DNA of 64,000 nt from Cupriavidus basilensis. GTDB lineage: Bacteria > Pseudomonadota > Gammaproteobacteria > Burkholderiales > Burkholderiaceae. Location of the stretch: positions 930,001 to 994,000 of the forward strand of contig NZ_CP010536.1 in the NCBI RefSeq assembly GCF_000832305.1. Reading direction: 5' to 3'. Positions within the stretch are counted from its first letter, which is position 1. Each line of letters starts with the position of its first letter. The notes beneath the pieces were generated by a model. That model was not told the DNA's origin. It did not search any database and saw only the letters and a program-made list of their open reading frames with translations. The position numbers were made by a program, and so were the translations under genes. Below are positions 59,018 to 64,000 of the stretch, one piece after another.

Positions 59018-59150
59018 AAAAAAAGACGCCCGCACAGGACTGAGCGGGCGCTGGAGGGCAACTCCGGACGTGAAGCTACGAAGGCTCGCAGTCTGGAAGA
59101 CTGCCTCTGCAGAGGCAGCTTGTGTAGATGATGCAGGCTTGAGGGTGTTA
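59018..59150 (-). ncRNA. Candidate structured small RNA with terminator
   Basis: On the minus strand two perfect dyads, GCCTCTGCAGAGGC (59103-59116) and GCAGTCT-TCC-AGACTGC (59088-59104), and a small GGAGTTGCCCTCC stem (about 59052-59066) lead into a terminator: CGCCCGC/GCGGGCG (59027-59050) followed by seven T. No clear gene owns this terminator. A short frame starting at TTG 59164 (AGGA upstream) reads through it and would not end in it, so a non-coding transcript is favoured. The 5' end is unknown. Confidence 0.45.
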
Positions 59151-59253
59151 TGTGAATCGGACAAATCCTAATTCGGCGGAAATTTCCCGCGTTTCCAGCA
59201 ATTTCCTGGGGATAGTGCGGGCACCGCCCTCATTATCAAAGCCGGAAAAAAGA

Positions 59254-59283
59254 AAACCCCGAGGATGCCTATCCTCGGGGTTT
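59254..59283 (-). terminator. Terminator of tmRNA
   Basis: AAACCCCGAGGAT (59254-59266) pairs with ATCCTCGGGGTTT (59271-59283); on the minus strand it is followed by TTTTCTTTTTT. It lies 33 bp after the CCA end of tmRNA. Confidence 0.93.
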
Positions 59284-59315
59284 CGGTAGTCCCGGAAATA
59301 ACCGGGACTGAATAT

Positions 59316-59650
59316 TGGTGGGCCGGCGGGAATCGAACCCGCGTCCGCAAGCCCTCCACAGAGAGTTCTACATACTTAGTCCTGTCATTTGATCTAACCG
59401 GTGCATCGCGGACGGACACGCTCTACAACGGCGAGTCACTAAATTTTCGTCCCTGGGTCCGTGACAAACTCAGGGCTTATCTGGCGTTAATGACCTCGCG
59501 TAGTCTTGCGACTCTAGCCCGCCAGCGAGCCAGTGCGAGGACGGCCGCAATTAAGCGGCCAGTGCGTAACGTTCGTCGTTAGCAGTTAGAGAGGTTGTAC
59601 TCCGTTGGCGGCTTCGGGTGTAAATGCCCGTCGCGCCGCCGCCCGCGTCA
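59316..59650 (-). ncRNA. ssrA: Transfer-messenger RNA
   Basis: The encoded tag GCT AAC GAC GAA CGT TAC GCA CTG GCC GCT TAA (59583 down to 59551) reads ANDERYALAA. Downstream are GTGTCCGTCCGCGATG, GACTAAGTATGTAGAACTC and the T arm GCGGG-TTCGATT-CCCGC with a CCA end at 59316. The order (tag, then T arm) is the one-piece order. The 5' domain, expected at about 59650-59584, shows CGACGGGCATTT and a P2 strand CCCGAAGCC able to pair with GGGCTTGCGG, but the usual TTCGACG is replaced by CGCGACG and the acceptor 3' strand is one base short. The 5' end is therefore approximate and may touch the gph stop. Confidence 0.88.
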
Positions 59651-60319
59651 GCGCTGTGCGCGAGGGGCCAGCAGCGCGATCAGCTCGCTGGGATGGCGCA
59701 CCAGGTAGTCGGCACCCCATGCCTCGGGCGGCTCGCCATCGCCGCAGTAGCCGTAGGCAGCGGTGATGGTGATCATGCCGGCGGCCTTGCCGGCCTGGAT
59801 GTCGCGTACATCATCGCCAACGTACACGCAGCGCCCGGGCGCCACGCCGCTGACTTCGGCGGCATGCAGCAGCGGTGCGGGGTGGGGCTTGGCATGCGCC
59901 GTGGTGTCGCCGCTGACCACGGCCGAGGCGCGTGGCGCCAGCCCGATGGCGGCGACCAGCGGCGCGGTGAAGCGCGTGATCTTGTTGGTGACGATACCCC
60001 AGCGGATGCCGGCGGTTTCCAGCGCGTCAAGCACTTCGGCCATGCCGTCGAACAGGCGCGTATGCACCGCGATGTCGGCCTCGTAGTAATCGAGGAAGGT
60101 GTCGCGCAGGGCGGGGAACTCGGGGTCGGCCGGGCTCTTGCCGAAGGCGGCGCCAATCAGCCCGCGCGCGCCGTGCGAGGCCACCGGGCGGAGTTTTTCG
60201 TAGTCCACGGGCGGGCGGCCATGCTCGGTGACGAGCCGGTTCGCGGCCGCGGCCAGGTCGGGGGCGGTGTCGGCGAGCGTGCCGTCGAGATCAAAGAAGA
60301 CTGCGTCGTAGGTGCGCAT
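59648..60319 (-). CDS. gph: Phosphoglycolate phosphatase
   Basis: 223 residues. HAD-superfamily enzyme removing phosphate from 2-phosphoglycolate, formed during DNA repair or carbon fixation. Motif I FFDLDGTLADTAPDLAAAAN, motif II GIVTNKITRFTAPLV, the Lys-containing AHAKPHPAPLLHAAEVSG and motif IV CVYVGDDVRDIQAGKAAGMITITAAYGY are all present. It starts 2 bp after the ubiG stop and is co-transcribed with it; a ubiG-gph pairing is common in proteobacteria. The end lies directly at the tmRNA 5' region. Confidence 0.94.
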   Translation of the reverse strand: MRTYDAVFFDLDGTLADTAPDLAAAANRLVTEHGRPPVDYEKLRPVASHGARGLIGAAFGKSPADPEFPALRDTFLDYYEADIAVHTRLFDGMAEVLDALETAGIRWGIVTNKITRFTAPLVAAIGLAPRASAVVSGDTTAHAKPHPAPLLHAAEVSGVAPGRCVYVGDDVRDIQAGKAAGMITITAAYGYCGDGEPPEAWGADYLVRHPSELIALLAPRAQR

Positions 60320-60321
60320 GT

Positions 60322-61071
60322 TCAGGCAGGCCGGCGAAATGCCATCATATAGTTCACATCGGTGTCCCGGCCCAGCGAGTAGACCTGGGTCAGCGGGTTG
60401 TAGGTCATGCCGCGCATCTCGACCAGTTCGAGCCCGGTGTTGCGGGCGTAGCGGGCGAGTTCGGACGGCGTGATGAACTTGTCGTAGTCGTGCGTGCCGC
60501 GCGGCAGCATCTTGAGCACGTATTCAGCGCCGACCACGGCCAGCAGATAGGCCTTGAGGTTGCGGTTGATCGTGGAGCAGAACACGTGACCACCCGGGCG
60601 TACCAGGGTGGCGCAGGCGCGCAGGACCGATTGCGGGTCGGGCACGTGCTCCAGCATTTCCATGCAGGTCACCACATCGACGCTGGCTGGCATGCGCGCC
60701 GCCAGCGCTTCGGCAGCGATCTCTTCGTAGGTTACTGTCACGCCGGACTCCAGACTGTGCAGGTCGGCGACCTTCAGCGCCTTGGTGGACAGGTCGATGC
60801 CGCGCACCGTGGCGCCGGTGCGCGCCATGCTCTCCGCCAGGATGCCGCCACCGCAGCCGATGTCGACTACATCCTTGCCCTTGAGGCTGGCGATGCCATC
60901 AATCCAGCCGAGCCGCAAGGGATTGAGTTCATGCAGCGGCTTGAACTCGCTTTCCGGATCCCACCAGCGATGGGCCAGCTCGCTGAACTTGTCGATTTCG
61001 CGCGCGTCGGCGTTCTTGCCGATCAAGGTGGTTTCAACGGTCGGATGGAGCGGGGAGGATATCTGCGTCAT
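60322..61071 (-). CDS. ubiG: Ubiquinone biosynthesis O-methyltransferase
   Basis: 249 residues. SAM-dependent enzyme catalysing both O-methylations of ubiquinone synthesis. [33 protein letters not shown] is the UbiG-specific start; motif I is [28 protein letters not shown]; later [39 protein letters not shown] and [22 protein letters not shown] complete the family pattern. It is the first gene of ubiG-gph. It lies 111 bp downstream of the OmpA-family gene with a terminator between. Confidence 0.96.
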   Translation of the reverse strand: MTQISSPLHPTVETTLIGKNADAREIDKFSELAHRWWDPESEFKPLHELNPLRLGWIDGIASLKGKDVVDIGCGGGILAESMARTGATVRGIDLSTKALKVADLHSLESGVTVTYEEIAAEALAARMPASVDVVTCMEMLEHVPDPQSVLRACATLVRPGGHVFCSTINRNLKAYLLAVVGAEYVLKMLPRGTHDYDKFITPSELARYARNTGLELVEMRGMTYNPLTQVYSLGRDTDVNYMMAFRRPA

Positions 61072-61137
61072 GGAGTTTGGCGCGCCACCAGTGCGGCAGC
61101 GTGAAGGCGGAGGGTATGCCGCGACTGTATCAAAAAA

Positions 61138-61161
61138 AAAGCCCAGCTTGCGCTGGGCTTT
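61138..61161 (-). terminator. Terminator of the OmpA-family gene
   Basis: GCCCAGC (61141-61147) pairs with GCTGGGC (61152-61158) with flanking A and T; on the minus strand nine T follow. It lies 21 bp after the stop of the upstream gene. Confidence 0.9.
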
Positions 61162-61182
61162 CTTTCATCGGAAAGGTTCCGA

Positions 61183-61842
61183 TTAACGTGCGCTGCGGGT
61201 GCCGACCACTTCGACTTCCACGCGGCGATTCGGCTGCTGGCAGGCGATTTGTGCCTTGCGATTGCCCTTGCACGACTTCGGGTCAACCTTCAGCTGGCGC
61301 TTGCCCTTGCCTTCGGTGTAGACACGGTTGGCTTCCACGCCCTTGCTGACCAGATACGCCTTGACGGCTTCAGCACGACGGATCGACAGGCGATCGTTGT
61401 ACTTGTCCGAACCGAACGAGTCGGTGTGGCCAACTGCGATAATCACTTCCAGGGTGATGCCCGACAGCTTGGAGGACAGGTCGTCCAGCTTTGCCTTGCC
61501 TTCCGGCTTCAGCACAGCCTTGTCGAAATCGAACAGGGTGTCAGCAGCGAAAGTGACCTTTTCGCTGGAAACAACCGGGGGAACAGCTGCCGGGGGTTGC
61601 GTTGCCGCCGGAGCGACCGCCGGTGCCAGGGCGCCGTCGCACAGGGCGTTGGCGGTGGCCGGGGTCCACGAGCTGTCGCGCCAGCAGAGCTCGTTCGTGC
61701 CGTTCTTCCACACGTACTCGCTCGTACCGTTGCCCCAGCTATCGTTCACAGCCTTCTTTTCGTAGGGGACGGACTGGGCTTGAGCGGATGCAGCCATTAC
61801 TGCGGTAGCTGCAACGAGCGCGAGCTTGGCAAATTTTTTCAT
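61183..61842 (-). CDS. OmpA family outer-membrane protein
   Basis: 219 residues. Signal peptide MKKFAKLALVAATAVMAASAQAQ, a short N-terminal region with two Cys (NELCWRDSSWTPATANALCDGAL) and a Pro/Ala linker (PAVAPAATQPPAAVPPV), then the peptidoglycan-binding OmpA C-terminal domain: TFAADTLFDFDKAVLKPEGKAKLDDL, VIIAVGHTDSFGSDKYNDRLSIRRAEAVKAYLVSKGV (NxxLSxxRA motif) and PNRRVEVEVVGTR. There is no beta-barrel of eight strands, so it is a small tethering protein rather than a porin. It is divergent from gyrA; a -10-like TATACT (61918-61923, minus strand) lies upstream. Confidence 0.93.
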   Translation of the reverse strand: MKKFAKLALVAATAVMAASAQAQSVPYEKKAVNDSWGNGTSEYVWKNGTNELCWRDSSWTPATANALCDGALAPAVAPAATQPPAAVPPVVSSEKVTFAADTLFDFDKAVLKPEGKAKLDDLSSKLSGITLEVIIAVGHTDSFGSDKYNDRLSIRRAEAVKAYLVSKGVEANRVYTEGKGKRQLKVDPKSCKGNRKAQIACQQPNRRVEVEVVGTRSAR

Positions 61843-62301
61843 ATTTCTCCTCTCAGGATGAGATCACCGCAGGGTTACTGCGAGCAAATGGACGGAAACA
61901 AGTCATACATTCTTCGGAGTATAACATTCTCGATGCGGTGTATGCTCCACTTCGAACAATGTCTGGCTCTTCGCTGGGGAATTGTGCCACAAGGGTCGTT
62001 TCCTAAGAAGTAAATATATTCGATTCCATCAATGGGTTTTAGGCCTGTGGTGTTTGTGCAACATGGCCCTTGCGATGCCCGCAAACCCTTGTCAGGCCGT
62101 GCTTGCAGGCTTTTCGACTCGGCCTTGCGCGTGCTTTCTGGGCGCTGCCGAAGCCCCTGCCAAGGGGGGCGCCGCGGCTAAGGGAGAGGGCAGCCGCGCA
62201 TGTTAGAATGTCACGTTGCCCACCTGTCAGACGCCGCTTTGGCGAATGGCGATTCACCTGGGTGCCTTCTGTTTAAATTCGCCGGATAACCCACGCCGCA
62301 A
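61843..62301. promoter_or_regulatory. Divergent ompA-like/gyrA control region
   Basis: 459 bp without a supported gene. TATACT on the minus strand (61918-61923) is a candidate -10 for the OmpA-family gene. TAGAAT on the plus strand (62204-62209) is a candidate -10 for gyrA, giving a leader of about 85 nt. No strong -35 boxes and no clear Shine-Dalgarno sequence before gyrA are visible. Base composition between 61880 and 62030 is lower in GC than the genes. Confidence 0.4.
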
Positions 62302-64000
62302 TGGATCAATTCGCCAAAGAAACCCTTCCGGTCTCCCTCGAAGAGGAAATGCGCCGTTCCTATCTCGATTACGCCATGAGCGTGATCGTCGGGCGCGCGC
62401 TTCCCGATGTGCGGGATGGCTTGAAGCCGGTACACCGGCGTGTGCTCTATGCGATGCATGAGCTTAACAACGACTGGAACCGGCCGTACAAGAAATCGGC
62501 CCGTATCGTAGGGGATGTGATTGGTAAGTATCACCCCCACGGTGATACTGCTGTATACGATACGATCGTGCGGATGGCGCAGAATTTCTCGCTGCGCTAC
62601 ATGCTGGTCGATGGCCAGGGTAACTTCGGTTCAGTGGACGGGGATAACGCGGCAGCCATGCGTTATACCGAAATCCGCTTGTCCAAGATTGCCCACGAGA
62701 TGCTGCTCGATATCGATAAGGAAACTGTCGATTTCGGGCCGAATTATGACGGCTCCGAACATGAGCCGCTGATTCTGCCGGCACGTATCCCGAATCTGCT
62801 GATTAATGGTTCGTCGGGTATCGCGGTGGGTATGGCCACCAATATCCCGCCGCATAACCTTAACGAAGTGGTCGATGGCTGCCTGCATCTGCTGCGTAAT
62901 CCGCAAGCTACGATTGACGAACTGATCGAGCTGATTCCGGCACCGGACTTCCCGACCGCCGGCATTATCTATGGCATCCAGGGCGTGCGCGAAGGCTACC
63001 GCACCGGCCGCGGCCGCGTCGTCATGCGCGCCAAGACGCACTTCGAGGATATCGACCGTGGCCAGCGCCAGGCGATCATCGTCGACGAGCTGCCCTACCA
63101 GGTCAACAAGCGCACCCTGCTCGAGCGCATCGCCGAGCTGGTGACGGACAAGAAGGTCGAGGGCATCTCCGATATCCGCGACGAGTCCGACAAATCCGGC
63201 ATGCGCGTGGTGATCGAGCTCAAGCGCAACGAAGTGCCGGAAGTGGTGCTTAACAATCTATATAAGCACACCCAGCTGCAGGACACCTTCGGCATGAACA
63301 TGGTGGCGCTGGTCGATGGCCAGCCGCGCCTGCTGAACCTGCGCCAGATGCTGGATTGCTTCCTGTCGCACCGGCGCGAGGTCGTCACCCGCCGCACCGT
63401 GTTCGAGCTGCGCAAGGCGCGCGAGCGCGGCCACGTGCTGGAGGGCCTGGCGGTGGCTCTTGCCAACATCGATGAGTTCATCGCCATCATCAAGGCGGCG
63501 CCCACGCCCCCCATCGCCAAGCAAGGGCTGATGGCCAAGGCCTGGGATTCCAGCCTGGTGCGCGAAATGCTGGCACGCGCTGAAGGCGATACCGCCGGCG
63601 GCCGGGCGTCCTATCGCCCGGACGGCCTGCCGGCCATCTTCGGCATGCAAGCCGACGGGCTGTACCGCCTGTCCGACTCGCAAGCCCAGGAAATCCTGCA
63701 GATGCGCCTGCAGCGCCTCACGGGCCTGGAACAGGACAAGATCGTCCAGGAATACCGCGATGTCATGGCGGTCATCTCCGACCTGCTCGACATCCTGTCG
63801 CGCCCGGAGCGCATCAGCACCATCATCACCGACGAGCTGACCGCCATCCGCGCCGAGTTCGGCGACGTGCGCCGTTCGCACATCGAACTCAACGCGACCG
63901 AGCTCGATACCGAGGACCTGATCACCCCGCAGGACATGGTGGTGACCCTGTCGCACAGTGGCTATATGAAGAGCCAGCCGATTTCCGAGTACCGCGCGCA
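62302..64000 (+). CDS. gyrA: DNA gyrase subunit A, 3' partial
   Basis: The first 566 residues from the ATG at 62302 ([47 protein letters not shown]); the gene runs off the window. With GyrB it introduces negative supercoils. The breakage-reunion domain is complete: active-site Tyr122 in [15 protein letters not shown], the quinolone-resistance region with Thr83 and Asp87 ([10 protein letters not shown], same numbering as E. coli), and [29 protein letters not shown]. Ser83 of E. coli is Thr here, a common natural variant. The codon composition in the first 750 bp is noticeably less GC-rich than the rest of the gene. Confidence 0.98.

Noticed and set aside
58961..59164. 67-codon minus-strand frame with TTG start and AGGA upstream
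   Set aside because: It reads through a strong terminator hairpin and its T-run, and the peptide has no recognisable feature; a non-coding RNA explains the structure better, though translation is not excluded.

Overview
The window looks like a chromosome segment of a Cupriavidus/Ralstonia-type betaproteobacterium (Burkholderiaceae). It is very GC-rich. It carries a PilG-PilH-PilI-PilJ-PilL chemosensory operon, two adjacent cyanophycin synthetase genes as reported for Cupriavidus necator, a tmRNA with the tag ANDERYALAA, and a ftsK-lolA-rarA-serS backbone. The genus call is inference from gene content; no database search was possible. Most genes are housekeeping or metabolic. I see no phage, transposase, CRISPR array or classical defence island.

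Layout. 1-5.3 kb: end of an M48 protease, a LysR regulator divergent from an MFS transporter, and a LemA-TPM-TPM envelope operon. 5.7-9.1 kb: a DapA-family aldolase, a 0.8 kb non-coding composite palindrome, hemL and a rubredoxin. 9.5-19.5 kb: the complete Pil-Chp chemosensory operon, ending in a 2015-residue hybrid kinase and followed by a second copy of the palindromic repeat. 19.9-23 kb: an MFS/small membrane protein/aldehyde dehydrogenase operon. 23.2-28.9 kb: ppa, cytochrome b561, a GNAT-like protein, a PII protein, a TRIC-type membrane protein, an Smr protein and trxB. 29-41 kb: ftsK, lolA, rarA, serS and tRNA-Ser, interrupted between lolA and rarA by a ferric-iron ABC system (substrate-binding protein, permease, ATPase) and a HEAT-repeat gene. 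41.3-49.6 kb: a DUF1653-HD fusion, a PAP2 phosphatase, a CNNM/CorC protein, and a LysR/D-amino-acid dehydrogenase/amino-acid uptake cluster that has no ATPase gene. 49.7-58 kb: the cyanophycin locus, with two tandem synthetases divergent from a half-size ABC exporter and a DUF1854 gene. 58-64 kb: a lipoprotein, a candidate sRNA, tmRNA, gph, ubiG, an OmpA-family protein and the first two thirds of gyrA.

Most interesting points. (1) The cyanophycin locus: the two synthetases appear to have lost complementary catalytic motifs, and the divergent transporter has an N-terminal zinc ribbon; together they look like an uncharacterised nitrogen-storage polymer module. (2) A family of long hairpins (three in this window) shares an invariant 16-bp palindromic core (ATCGCCTTAAGGCGAT) while its outer stems differ in sequence yet stay self-complementary, as expected for a selected nucleic-acid structure. 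(3) A palindrome starts on the stop codon of the iron-binding protein gene. (4) A structured, terminator-ended non-coding stretch lies downstream of tmRNA and is a small-RNA candidate, and the tmRNA itself has a non-canonical 5' domain. All pairings and coordinates were read by eye.
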